64,000 bases of DNA from assembly GCA_036898135.1 (NCBI GenBank), contig CM072517.1, forward strand, positions 61,655,960-61,719,959, read 5' to 3'. A model generated the notes under the pieces. It was given only the letters and a program-made list of their open reading frames with translations. It ran no database searches and was not told where the DNA came from. This document shows positions 44,234 through 53,903 of the stretch, piece after piece (position 1 is the first letter of the stretch; the number at the start of each line of letters is the position of its first letter). Both the position numbers and the translations under genes were made by a program. The DNA is from Oncomelania hupensis. Taxonomy: Eukaryota; Mollusca; Gastropoda; Littorinimorpha; Pomatiopsidae.

Positions 44234-44260
44234 TTACTACCACCCCAACCACTATCACTA
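44105..44260. repeat. (CAA)n and (CTA)n microsatellites
   Basis: CAACAA then about 24 CTA units. The following 44,260-44,500 remains CA/AC-rich. Frames of poly-Tyr and poly-Val are artefacts. Confidence 0.95.
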
Positions 44261-44552
44261 CTATAATTACTCCTACCTCTCTCTCTCTACTACTTCTACA
44301 ATTGCTATAACGGTAACAAACCACAGAAGCAGCAAAGATATTACCGTTATCAACAATAGCAGCACAAAACAAACGACTGCAACAACATCATTACTCAAAC
44401 ATCAACAACAACAACAACCACAACCACCACCACAACCAAAAATAATAACGATCACTAATACTATCACAGTAACACTATCACAATAATAGCAGCAGCAGTA
44501 ACAACAATATACAATGTTGTTGTTGTTGTTGTTGCTGTTGTTAGAGACTGAC

Positions 44553-44658
44553 TGGCAATAAGAGAAGCCGGGAAAATAATTCAAGCGCTTCTCCCACTCT
44601 AAGAAGTAGCTGAACTCCTGAGCCGCACACTCGTATAACGGCACCGCGCACGTCACTC
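44553..44658 (-). CDS. Cys-module gene, exon A1
   Basis: Acceptor TTTATGCAG, then GA completing a codon, 34 full codons, and CA before donor GTCAGT. Cysteines lie at codons 3, 10 and 34 (VTC, YEC, FSYC). It is the most upstream exon found. Upstream lie a Polinton-like remnant and other elements, in which I saw no type B partner. Its phase (1 in, 2 out) matches exons A2 to A5. Confidence 0.8.
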
Positions 44659-44841
44659 CTGCATAAACAAAACAAAGGCCATTCATAACGCTCTGGGAAT
44701 CCGTCATTTGCTAAGATATATGCATATTTCTTGCATCTTTGTTTAAAGGTCGGAGGTGGATGAAATGAAATATACCCCTTTAAAACAAAAAAATTACCAC
44801 CCTTCTTTTAAAAAAAAACACACTGCATTTAGATTGTAACG

Positions 44842-45078
44842 TTATACATTAATGTCTGCGGGAATGATCTTTTGTTTAACAAGGTAATCTCTAGTGAACA
44901 ACGATAATGGAAACATGCCAATCAGTTTACCAACATCTGAAAAATCCATCTTTCCCAATTCAATAGGTTTCATTTTTAAAAGAGATTTTGCAATCATAGA
45001 ATAAGTTATATTTAGGCCCACTAAAACAGTACTATGGTACCCAAGATTTACAATGGTCTGTTCATATGGTACACTCAT
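44842..45078 (-). CDS. Small hydrophobic protein, Polinton-like region
   Basis: A 78-residue frame starts MSVPYEQTIVNLGYHSTVLV with two weakly hydrophobic helices and ends KQKIIPADINV. I recall small proteins of this layout (YEQT..NLGYH start, LP/IPADI end) beside capsid genes in invertebrate Polinton-like elements, but their function is unknown. It is the 3'-most gene of the minus-strand set, 28 bp from the next one upstream. The frame looks intact. Confidence 0.45.
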   Translation of the reverse strand: MSVPYEQTIVNLGYHSTVLVGLNITYSMIAKSLLKMKPIELGKMDFSDVGKLIGMFPLSLFTRDYLVKQKIIPADINV

Positions 45079-45105
45079 TTTTATATATTATATATTAAAA
45101 AAAAA

Positions 45106-45555
45106 TTATTGCTGCATTGAAAACAAATCCAATGATGGCTTTAATGATGAAGATGATTTAATTTCTTTCTCTACAGGTGGTTTTGTAGGTTTCTGTTTCT
45201 TTTTTCCTATACGGTATTTATATATTACGTACCCACTTGCACCTACTGCACCGGCTAGACATAAATAATACACATTCTTATTTGAAGATTGTACTGTTTG
45301 TATTGGTTTTTCTTTGTTTGTTGTTAATGTTTGTTGCATTATTGTTTCTTCTTTTGGCTGCACTGATTCCTTTTTTGTTAATATGTTTGGTTTTGTTTGT
45401 CTGTTCCAGCTATGTAACTTGTTAAATTCTGCTAACTTCTTTCCAGCTGCAATTCTTCCTGGACTCTTTTGTTTAGTCATTGTCACTGTGTTCTGTTGGT
45501 TCTCTGAATTCTTCATCTCCATCACCTGCTGTATCTCCGGATTGGAAGAGTCCAT
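45106..45555 (-). CDS. 149-residue protein with one membrane helix, Polinton-like region
   Basis: The N-terminal half is polar and includes SPGRIAAGKKLAEFNKLHSW, which resembles a short GKxLAExN motif I associate with Polinton-like small proteins. A single hydrophobic segment (YYLCLAGAVGASGYVIYKY) at about residues 96-114 is followed by a basic, Ser/Lys-rich tail. It may be a membrane-anchored virion or assembly protein, but this is inference. The frame is intact with a plausible ATG. Confidence 0.45.
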   Translation of the reverse strand: MDSSNPEIQQVMEMKNSENQQNTVTMTKQKSPGRIAAGKKLAEFNKLHSWNRQTKPNILTKKESVQPKEETIMQQTLTTNKEKPIQTVQSSNKNVYYLCLAGAVGASGYVIYKYRIGKKKQKPTKPPVEKEIKSSSSLKPSLDLFSMQQ

Positions 45556-45599
45556 TTTTAATAGCAGAAAAATTTATGTGCTAAAAAGTAATTAGCCCG

Positions 45600-46022
45600 G
45601 CTGAAAATGGTGCCAACAAGCTTCCAAACTTATAATATCGATTTCTTGATACCTCACTAATCACATTGACAATAACAGGATCTTCAAATCAAATCATCAA
45701 ATAAATCATTCTCATAATCTATAGTAACAAAGGTTGACACAGCTTTGGTATATAACTTCACAATTGAACACCCTAAGTTTTTAACCATTAAAGCGCCGAG
45801 GACTTAATCATATTTATTATGTAATATAATGATGCCTTCGGGCCTCAGTCCTTGCACTTGTTCAGTAGTTAAGTCAACACCGAGGTAATACTTTGGCGTT
45901 CCAGAAGCTACTAATGCAATCATTCTGTCTCTTTTCTCTGCATAGTTGTCAACACCTGTGGCTGTGACGTTAACAGCTTCTTGCGTTAACAAGTCATAAC
46001 AATTTATTTTAAATACAAACAA
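45600..46022 (-). pseudogene. Broken gene, Polinton-like region
   Basis: A 72-residue frame at 45,804-46,022 (YDLLTQEAVNVTATGVDNYA, SGTPKYYLGVDLTTEQVQGL) ends at a stop. Recognisable coding-like sequence (VKNLGCSIVKLYTKAVSTF, then NVISEVSRNRYYKFGSLLAP in another frame) continues to about 45,600. At least one stop and one frameshift separate the parts. The family is not recognised. Confidence 0.35.
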
Positions 46023-46199
46023 AAATAAAAACTAAATTAAAAATTGGCTGGGGCAGCAATGATGCTCAGCTCTGCTGCTGCCAACGCCTTAGCCTTTTCA
46101 GGATCAAATTATTTGTTTTCAAAACTAGACAGTAAAGGAAAATCAAAACGGCATAACAGCAATCGAAATATTACAACAAGATCAGGCTGAATACGAGAA

Positions 46200-46362
46200 A
46201 AACAGCTTGATTTTGTTAATAAAAGATTGAAAGAAGAAGGCCATGCTGATAAAATATTCGAAGACGTTGATGAAGCTTTGCACCAATATCATTTATTCAC
46301 TCGCACAACATTACCGTCATTAAAACAGCCAGTGTTATCTGATTACTACACACCTAACATTG
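46200..46362 (+). pseudogene. Gene fragment cut by LTR insertion, Polinton-like region
   Basis: A plus-strand frame (RLKEEGHADKIFEDVDEALH, YHLFTRTTLPSLKQPVLSDY) is interrupted at CACCT by the 5' LTR at 46,368. Upstream sequence from 46,040 is open in pieces. No family recognised. Confidence 0.4.
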
Positions 46363-46997
46363 CACCTTGTCACGGACCGGTTTTATACTATTTCGGTCCG
46401 ATGACGTTTTTGTGTGTTGTAGTATCTTCCTGTGTGAAGATATAAATGCTAATATTTTCTTTATTGAAAACTGAATGCTGATTGGCTGAGCTAGTCATGT
46501 GACAACTGGCCAATCACATCCAAACTGGTGGGAGTCTTCTTTTGTATCACGGAGTGAGTGGTTGTGTGTTGTACTTCTGGCAGCTGTTGACTGCAGGTAT
46601 ATATATATTGTTTATCATTAAAATATGTGTTATAAACGTAATAATATTTAACCATGATTATATTCTACTTATTGTGGAATAAGAATTAATAATAGATAAT
46701 TTTGATATTGGTATGGAGGATGGATTGGGGAGGTGATGGAGATAGTGGATCGTTGTATATTTTGAGTGGCGAATTGAAATCGGATTTTTTATTTGATTTG
46801 AGGTTGAAACCTCAACTCGCAATGTATGGCATTATATTTATTTGTGTGAATGAAAGTAGTCAGCGTCAGGATGTAATAATTAGTTGTTATAATTAGTTTT
46901 ACAATTTTTGCGTATGTGTGAACTGTGTTCTACACATATGAGTTTTGAATTATATATTGCTGGTCTGGTCCTGTCACAGAGAGAGAGAAAGGTATAT

Positions 46998-49092
46998 GAT
47001 GCTGTCTCAAAAGGTGACCAAAAGGAAGCATGCAGTCTTTGAACCATAAAAAAAAATATTTCGGTCATGTATTAAAGCTTTTTCTTTGCATTTATAAAAA
47101 AGCAATATAACTAGGTACTAACATATATCAACATTACACACACAAAGGTTGAAAGAAGTTTTTTATTGCTATTTTTCCACTAAAAATTGACAAAATTTTG
47201 TTGGCGCGAATGTGACATTCTGTGTGATCTGAAAAAACTCCATCTCCTTTTCAATAAAATTGAGTGAAACAAATGAACTTTTTATGTTTGATGTGTTGCA
47301 TTAATGTTAATTTTTAACTTTAAATGTCTTTCAGCTTTGCAAAACATTTTTATTTATGTTTAGGGGGTTTGTAAAAATGACGTGATCGGTCGTGACGTAC
47401 TTTGTCTCAACGTTGCTTGCCTTTCTTCTTAGATAGCTAAACATCCATGCTGATTAAATAAGAAAAAAAATCATTGACAGATTAAACATTACTTATCCTC
47501 ACTAATTTATGTTTTTTTGTAGGAAAATAATAATTCTTTCATAGTAAATTTATCGTAAATTGAACGTAAATAATTCCTTTGTCTTTCAGTAACCATCATT
47601 TCCAATCCGAAAATTTAACAAATTGATGACGATTAGTACCTTTTCACACGGAAATAGTTACAGCGAAAGTCTCTTGAGATTTCCGATCCAAAGTTTTCAT
47701 TCCAAGATGGATGCTTTGAAAAGACCAGGTTGGTGTTTCTCTATCGATTTTGTTTTTTTCCTTGTCACGACCGACCACATGTTACGACCAATCAAAGAGT
47801 CTATCAATATTGTAAGAAAATATTTTTATCTTAACATAAACTGGTTTATTCTATGTTAAAAATTAAATTACAGATGCTATTTTTCATTTTTCGCACTTGA
47901 TGCACTGATGAAAACACGTGCTTTTAAATTTGCTTTCGTTTTTACTTTTAGTGATAAAAGACGAAGTGATTCCTTGACTGCTTTGTTTTGCAGAGTTTAT
48001 TTAAATCTTTCTTGTGCTATATGCAAATGAGTAAATATGCCATTCACCTTTTTTTGTGTTCTACTCAATTTACTTTTTAAAAATTCTACTAGTTAATCAT
48101 GATTTCAGTGTTCATTGGATGTGACATGTCGGTTGTGACAACTTTGTCTTTACTAAAGACAAAGTTGTCACAACCGACTTTAGACAAAAAAAAGAGTATA
48201 TGGATGGTAAATGCTTATTAAAATAGATTTTATTCATTTATAGTAAAATATCTTATTTCTTGAGATGTAAACTGGCAAATAAACTATGGATGGTATTTAT
48301 TAAAGTTGTTTTGATTGTTTTCTTGAAAAAATATACTTCATGGTTTGGTCGCGTGCGACAGGACATCATTTTCACTTTACCCTTTTATACTGATAATGAT
48401 GTACTTGAAATAAATTTATACATTTTCTTTAAAAGCATTGTCCTTTTTTGTTTACTTTTTTATGCTGCAATTACTTTTTTCTTCCATGACCATCTTTTTA
48501 CAAGTAAATTCATGATTTCAGTGTTCATTGGTTGTGACGTGTCGGTTGTGACAAAGACAAAATATATAAATATAGGGATGGTACATGCTTATTAAAATAG
48601 AACTTAGTAATTTATAGTAAAATATCTTATTTCTTGAGATGTAAACTGGCAAATAAACTATGGATGGTATTTATTAAAGTTGTTTTGATTGTTTTCTTGA
48701 AAAAAATAAACTTCATGGTTTGGTCGCGTGTGACAGGACAAAGTTATCATTTCAAAATTTTGTACTGGTAAATGCTTTATACTAAAAGTAAATTAATACT
48801 TTTTCTTCAATAGTAATATGCTTACTTGGGCTGTGTTTGAAAATTGCTTAGCTGTTATTTTCTTTAATTTATTAAAAATTTTCTTTTGTCCACTGTCACA
48901 CGCGACACATGCCACCTTCACCCCTATTACCAAGCATATCTCTGTAAACAGAAAAGACATTTTGTTTAAAATGTTATTTTTATGAAATTTAAGCTTAAGA
49001 CCACACATTAACATCAAAACTGCAAGTCTCAGTCACTTTTCAATTTTTTGCTGCAATGTCACATTTCTAGGTTGACCTTTTGAGACAGCATC
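46998..49092. mobile_element. 2.1-kb DNA transposon in the 5' LTR
   Basis: Ends GATGCTGTCTCAAAAGGT and, inverted, ACCTTTTGAGACAGCATC. ATAT flanks both sides (46,994-46,997 and 49,093-49,096), and the 3' LTR keeps the empty site GGTATATGTGG. Inside, a segment at 48,098-48,363 is repeated at 48,511-48,740. A perfect palindrome with 25-bp arms (GTCGGTTGTGACAACTTTGT...) and a 1-base centre lies at 48,128-48,178. Small frames (47,623-47,859; 48,260-48,595; 48,793-49,017 minus) show no transposase motif. GTGACA/TGTCAC words recur throughout. Superfamily not assigned. Confidence 0.85.
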
Positions 49093-49179
49093 ATATGTGG
49101 TAATACAGAAAGTCTTTGTATCAAGATATTTAATGGGGAAAACTTGTATGTTTTCGGAAGTCTCCGGCTGAGGGGCCTC

Positions 49180-49830
49180 GAGGCGAAAGAGAAAGAAGAA
49201 GAAAACAGAGAAGGAGAAGAAGGAAGAAGAAGAAGAAGAAGGAAGAAGAAGAAGAAGAAGAAGAAGAAGAAGAAGAAGAAGAAGAAGAAGAAGAAGAAGA
49301 AGAAGAAGAAGAAGAAGAAAGGAAGGAGAAGAAGAAGAAGACGAAGACGAGAAGAGGAAGAAGAAGAAGAAGAAGAAGAAGAAGAAGAAGAAGAAGAAGA
49401 AGAAGAGAAGGAGAAGAAGAAGAAGACGAAGACGAGAAGAAGAAGAAGACGAAGACGAGAAGAAGACGAAGACGAGAAGAAGAAGAAGAAGAAGTCGTGA
49501 AGAAGGAGGGTGGAAGTATCGAGAAGGGGCCAGAGAAGAAGCCAAAGAAGAAGACGAAGAAGAAGACGAGAGAAGCAACCACTGCTACATCAGCAGCAGC
49601 AGCAACTACTGCTACATCATCAGCAGCAGCAACCACTGCTACATCATCAGCAGCAGCAACCACTGCTACATCAGCAGCAGTAGTAACCGCTACCACATCA
49701 GCAGCAGTAGCAACCGCTACCACATCATCATCAGCAGCAGCAGCAACCGCTACCCCAGCAGTAGCAGCAGCAACGGCGGCAGCGGCCACAACAGCAGCAG
49801 CGACAGCAACGATAGACAGGGGAGAAACCC
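49180..49830. repeat. AGA-rich tract and GCA-rich minisatellite in the 5' LTR
   Basis: About 320 bp of AAG/AGA with GACGAA variants, then repeats of an approximately 30-bp CAGCAGCAGCAACCACTGC unit. The same order is found in the 3' LTR (54,630-55,240) with different lengths. The long Lys/Glu/Arg, Ser and Ala/Thr frames are artefacts. Confidence 0.92.
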
Positions 49831-50300
49831 CAGGGATAGATAGATAGAAAGGCCAAGGATAAGGAAAGGGAGACAGTGTATAGACAGAGACAGAGACAGA
49901 GATTAGAGACAAAGAAAGACACAGTGAATTCTAACCTCCATGAGACTATTGGGGGAAACTCTCTCTCTCTGTCGACGGTGACCAGATCGATATTGGTGTT
50001 TATGGTGACTGGTGTTATTTGGATTATCTGAATGGGACTTATTTGTGGTTTTGTGGAAGTGTGTTTTCACGGATTATCGCTTCAAAGTACGTGAGTACAA
50101 AACTACTTAAACGTTTTCATATTAATTGATGGAGTTATATGTACTTATGTAAACTTTTGTTGATTCTTGTTATTTTCTAGTAATAGAAGGGGGTGTGACA
50201 GCAAAAGAAGTTTTGAGAGTTAGGAAGTGTGAGACGGGCGAACACGCAAATCATTCACGCACGCATACACGCAATTCTTGATAAAACCCCTTTCGTTACA

Positions 50301-51529
50301 GTGGTGACCCTGAAACCCGTAGTTAGTTAGTGGGAGTTAGATTATTTAATTATCTTAGTGGGAATTTATATTGGGGGAGTTAATTGAATAAGTATAAGTT
50401 GAACAGTAGAAGAGTTTTGTATAAATTTTGGGGCACTTAACTTTGGTGTGCTAGGAGTAAGTGTGTACTGTGTAACTGACTTGTTAAATTGTTGTTTTCA
50501 TTTCTTTTTGGGTAGGATGTTAGTGTTTGTATAGATTATACCCCGTCTCCGATTCTTTCCTTACGGGTCTGATTCTTTGTATAGTTCTGGGATCAGAAAG
50601 GGCTTAGATTCATTTTTCTTCCTGTTGTATATATATTGCTAATTCTAGTTCAGCTATTCAGTATTGTTTTGTTTTTTCTTCTTTATTTATTAGGATCCTG
50701 TCTTGTATAGTTATAGTTGTCACATCCCTATTTTAGTTGTTGTAGGTGTTTAGGATTTATTTTTGGCATTTTAATAGAACTTCCGGTGTTTTCTAGCCGA
50801 AGTGGGACTTAGTTGTTTTCTGTTGATTTCTTGTATTCTATTGTACCGATATTAGCTTAGAATTTTAGTTCTCTCGTTGTTGTGTTGTGATGTTGTTGTC
50901 GTTGTTTGTTTATTTAGTATAGTGTTTTATTATTATTATTATTTGTTTTGTTTGTTTGTTTTCATTTCAAAACACATTTCTTGTAAAATTTCACCTGTCA
51001 TAATTTAGATTTGAATATTGGTAGTTATTAATTGTTGCATTTAGTATGGTTTTCTAATACTTGCTTGTACTTAGACTGAATATAATCTAAACATTGTTTT
51101 TCTTTTCTTTTATGATATGCTGTTTTGTAAACTTGAACTTGTTTTCATTTTGAAATAATCTTCCTTGGTCACACTTGTACTTGCATTGATTTTGAAATGA
51201 TTTCCTTGTGTTAACTTAAACTTGCTTTGATTTTGAAATAATTTTCTTTTGTCACACTTAGCTTGCTTCGATTTTGAAATAATTTTATTTTGTCAAACTT
51301 GAACTTGCATTGATTTCGAAATACTTTTCATCTGACAAACTTCGCTTGCTTCGATTTTGAATAATTTTCTTTTGACAAATTTGAAGTTGCTTTTGATTTT
51401 TGTAATAATTCTGGCCTTGTGGAACTTGGGAAAATAATTTTTGACTTGTATAACTTAAAGTTATTTCCTGAATTGTCACTTGCATTCTCTTACTTTTAGT
51501 AATTTATCTTCTTTTGAATTCAACTGATC
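50301..51529 (+). other. 5' untranslated leader of the 1.8-kb-LTR element
   Basis: No coding frame. From about 51,120 to 51,400 a degenerate repeat of roughly 55-60 bp (CTTGCTTCGATTTTGAAATA) occurs about five times. Confidence 0.7.
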
Positions 51530-53563
51530 ATGGCTTCTGCTGAGGAATATGAGACTCTTTTTAATTCATTTTTGTCTCAAGCCCAGAAGTTAGGTTTTTC
51601 TGACGAAAAGCTACAGCAGTACATTGAGCAGTGCTTTCAAAGACATGATAGGGCCAAGGAAAGAGAGGAAAAACGATTGCAGTTAGAACAGGAAAGAGAG
51701 GAAAAACGATTGCAGTTAGAACAGGAAAGAGAGGAAAAACGATTGCAGTTAGAACAGGATGCTAAAAGATTAGAACGAGAGGAAAGGAAATTGAAAATGG
51801 ATTATCAGTTGGAACTGGATAAAGAAAGCCTTAAGCTAAAGGAAAAGGAAATTGAACTTCAGATGAAACAAGCTGAATTGAAGAGCGAGACCCCTACCCC
51901 TAGGACTCGGAGCACTAATCCTTCGTTTCCAAAGTTGCCCCAACTACCTGTTTTCAAAGAGGACAGGGATGACATTGATTCTTTTTTGTACCGGTTTGAG
52001 GCACATGCTAAGGCTCTCAATTATGATAGCAGTAAATGGGTTGTTTACTTAACTGCATTGCTACAAGGCCCGGCTTTAGCTGTGTATCATTCTTTGTCTG
52101 CTACCGGTACATTTTCATATGATGATCTTAAGCAAGAACTTCTTAAGAAATTTCAGTGCACTGCAGATGGATTCAGAGAAAAATTCAGATCAGTTAGGCC
52201 TGAAGTGGGGGAAAGTTTTGTAACTTTTTCAAAGCGTTTTTCTCACTTGTTGGAAAGATGGATCCAACTATCAGATTGTGAAAAGACTTTTGATGGACTA
52301 TGGAATCTGATTTTGTGTGAGCAGTTTATTGCTTCTGTTTCGCGAGATCTCGCCGTGTTTTTGAAAGAAAGAAATTTGACAAAATTCGCGGCTTTGATAG
52401 ACAGTGCTGAAGCATTTCGCATGGCTCACCCGGAAAAGAAACTGGCACGGAAGTCAGATGACTCGATTTTTGCATCCGCGTCTATTTCTCAGAATGTGCC
52501 CACTCAGAATCAATTTCGTGGGACTGGTCAAAGATGGAATAATTTCAGGGGATCGGGATTTCGTGGCTCTCCACGTGGAAACTACCAACCCGCAGGTCCT
52601 ATTCCAAATAGGGGTTTTGCACATCAGAGCATGAATGCGCAACGGGGCGCTCAAAACAATCAGGCTCCTCGTGGACGTGGAAATACGTATTCTAGACCTG
52701 GTTCTCGTTTCTCAGGTAGTCCTCCTCTCAACAAAAGACAGAATAGACAGGACATAGTTTGCTATTGTTGTGGGGGTCTAGGTCATATAGCTGCATGGTG
52801 TCCTTCTGCTAATGGCAATGGATACCCAGAGACCCAAGATCAGGAAAGTGGTTCTCAGGCATACCATGACCCTCCAGTTAACACTCAGTCAGCTTTAGTC
52901 GCGGAAGTCATTTGCTCAGTTGGTGATGAAAACTGTGGTCAGCCCAAGCTAGTGTCAGGTACCGTAAATGGCCTCAAAGCAAGTGTGCTCAGAGACACAG
53001 GGGCTACTATCTGTGGCGTTCGAAAGAGACTGGTTTCGGACGGCCAGTACACTGGCAAAGAGTGTAAATGTTTGTCATTCGGTGGGAATATAGAAGAATT
53101 TCCGTTGGCTAAAGTGCCCGTTGACACTCCATTTTTCTCTGGCAATGTGTTGTGTTGTGTCATTGAGCAACCAGTGGCCGATTTGATTGTAGGGAATTTA
53201 CCAGGTGTGTCCGACCCTTTTTCGGGTGCTTCCACACTCATCAAAGATCAAGGTCATACTCGTTATGTTACTACTAGTGCTAAAGACGAGAGACATTGCA
53301 TTCCACCGGTTCCTTTGGAAAAGATGCCAACTGTTTCAGAACCATTCCAACGAGTTACAGTTGATGTGGTAGAACCGATTTCTCCGCCGTCTGAGGAAGG
53401 TCACAAATGCATACTCAGCATCATTGATATGGTAACACGTTACCCTGACACTATTCAGCTTAAACACATTAAAAACAAGATCCTAGAATCTTGCAAACTA
53501 GCTCAGGAATACATCAAAACAGTTGTAGCCAAAACCAGTCACTACCATCAGTGTATTCCATAA
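51530..53563 (+). CDS. gag-protease joined to an integrase fragment
   Basis: 677 residues. Residues ~40-125 form a charged helix with three copies of EREEKRLQLEQ. A capsid-like region at ~140-290 (KEDRDDIDSFLYRFEAHAKA, LLQGPALAVYHSL, HLLERWIQLSDCEKTFDGLW) resembles the gag at 29-30 kb. An Arg/Gly-rich stretch leads to a zinc knuckle CYCCGGLGHIAAWC at about 412-425. The protease site is SVLRDTGATICGV (~485-497). Then PPSEEGHKCILSIIDMVTRY is the start of an integrase core, directly after the protease, and the frame ends about 50 residues later. The rest of integrase and all reverse transcriptase are deleted. The frame is open throughout, so gag may still be made. The join keeps the protease-integrase order of Gmr1-like elements. 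Confidence 0.88.
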   Translation: MASAEEYETLFNSFLSQAQKLGFSDEKLQQYIEQCFQRHDRAKEREEKRLQLEQEREEKRLQLEQEREEKRLQLEQDAKRLEREERKLKMDYQLELDKESLKLKEKEIELQMKQAELKSETPTPRTRSTNPSFPKLPQLPVFKEDRDDIDSFLYRFEAHAKALNYDSSKWVVYLTALLQGPALAVYHSLSATGTFSYDDLKQELLKKFQCTADGFREKFRSVRPEVGESFVTFSKRFSHLLERWIQLSDCEKTFDGLWNLILCEQFIASVSRDLAVFLKERNLTKFAALIDSAEAFRMAHPEKKLARKSDDSIFASASISQNVPTQNQFRGTGQRWNNFRGSGFRGSPRGNYQPAGPIPNRGFAHQSMNAQRGAQNNQAPRGRGNTYSRPGSRFSGSPPLNKRQNRQDIVCYCCGGLGHIAAWCPSANGNGYPETQDQESGSQAYHDPPVNTQSALVAEVICSVGDENCGQPKLVSGTVNGLKASVLRDTGATICGVRKRLVSDGQYTGKECKCLSFGGNIEEFPLAKVPVDTPFFSGNVLCCVIEQPVADLIVGNLPGVSDPFSGASTLIKDQGHTRYVTTSAKDERHCIPPVPLEKMPTVSEPFQRVTVDVVEPISPPSEEGHKCILSIIDMVTRYPDTIQLKHIKNKILESCKLAQEYIKTVVAKTSHYHQCIP

Positions 53564-53903
53564 AATCTGTGGAACATGAACTTGCTGTGTATATAATTCT
53601 GCTGATGTATATTTAATACTGGAAATCTATTGGAATACTGTAAAATGGTATATTTTGTACCTTATTGATTTTTGTGTCATTGTATCACGGTAACATACTT
53701 GGACTTGAACTACATATCATGTATGTCTATTGCGCTTTGGGTGATTTCTTAATACAATATGTTTGTGTTTAATATAAGTGCTAATTACCAGTTGTCTTTT
53801 TCGCTTGTTTGTACAGTTTAGATGGACATAATTGCAGTAATTTTTTTTCTTTCTGATAAAATTCAGAAAACTCGGGCGTTTTCTTTTTGCAGGAAGGGGG
53901 TAT
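53564..53903 (+). other. 3' untranslated region and polypurine tract of the element
   Basis: No gene. GCAGGAAGGGGGTAT abuts the 3' LTR. Confidence 0.7.

Larger units (their letters stand above)
15316..44658 (-). other. Unrecognised multi-exon gene for a six-cysteine-module secreted-type protein (partial)
   Basis: Nine exons on the minus strand, read from acceptor and donor sites, give 1,015 coding bases (about 338 residues) over 29.3 kb. Type A exons start in phase 1 and end in phase 2. Type B exons do the reverse. The order is A1 B1 A2 B2 A3 B3 A4 B4 A5 with no slip, so any adjacent pair splices in frame. Every exon has exactly three cysteines. Type A is C-x5/6-C-x14 to 26-C, with the last cysteine in the final full codon. 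Type B is C-x7/8-C-x20 to 25-C, with the first cysteine always in full codon 8. NCT, NCS, NVS and NNS are possible N-glycosylation sites, fitting an extracellular protein. The signal-peptide exon, further modules and the last exon were not found. The sequences match no family I recognise. Confidence 0.8.
46368..50300 (+). repeat. 5' LTR, enlarged by a nested DNA transposon
   Basis: 3,933 bp in total. Removing the 2,095-bp insert and its 4-bp duplication leaves 1,834 bp, against 1,814 bp for the 3' LTR. It contains a long AGA-rich tract and a block of degenerate GCAGCAGCAACCACTGCTAC repeats. Confidence 0.9.

Noticed and set aside
49130..49912. Long Ser/Ala/Val/Leu-rich and Glu/Lys/Arg-rich frames up to 260 codons, repeated at 54,580-55,360
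   Set aside because: They lie over the triplet microsatellites of the two LTRs, are open in several frames on both strands and have repeat-coded composition.
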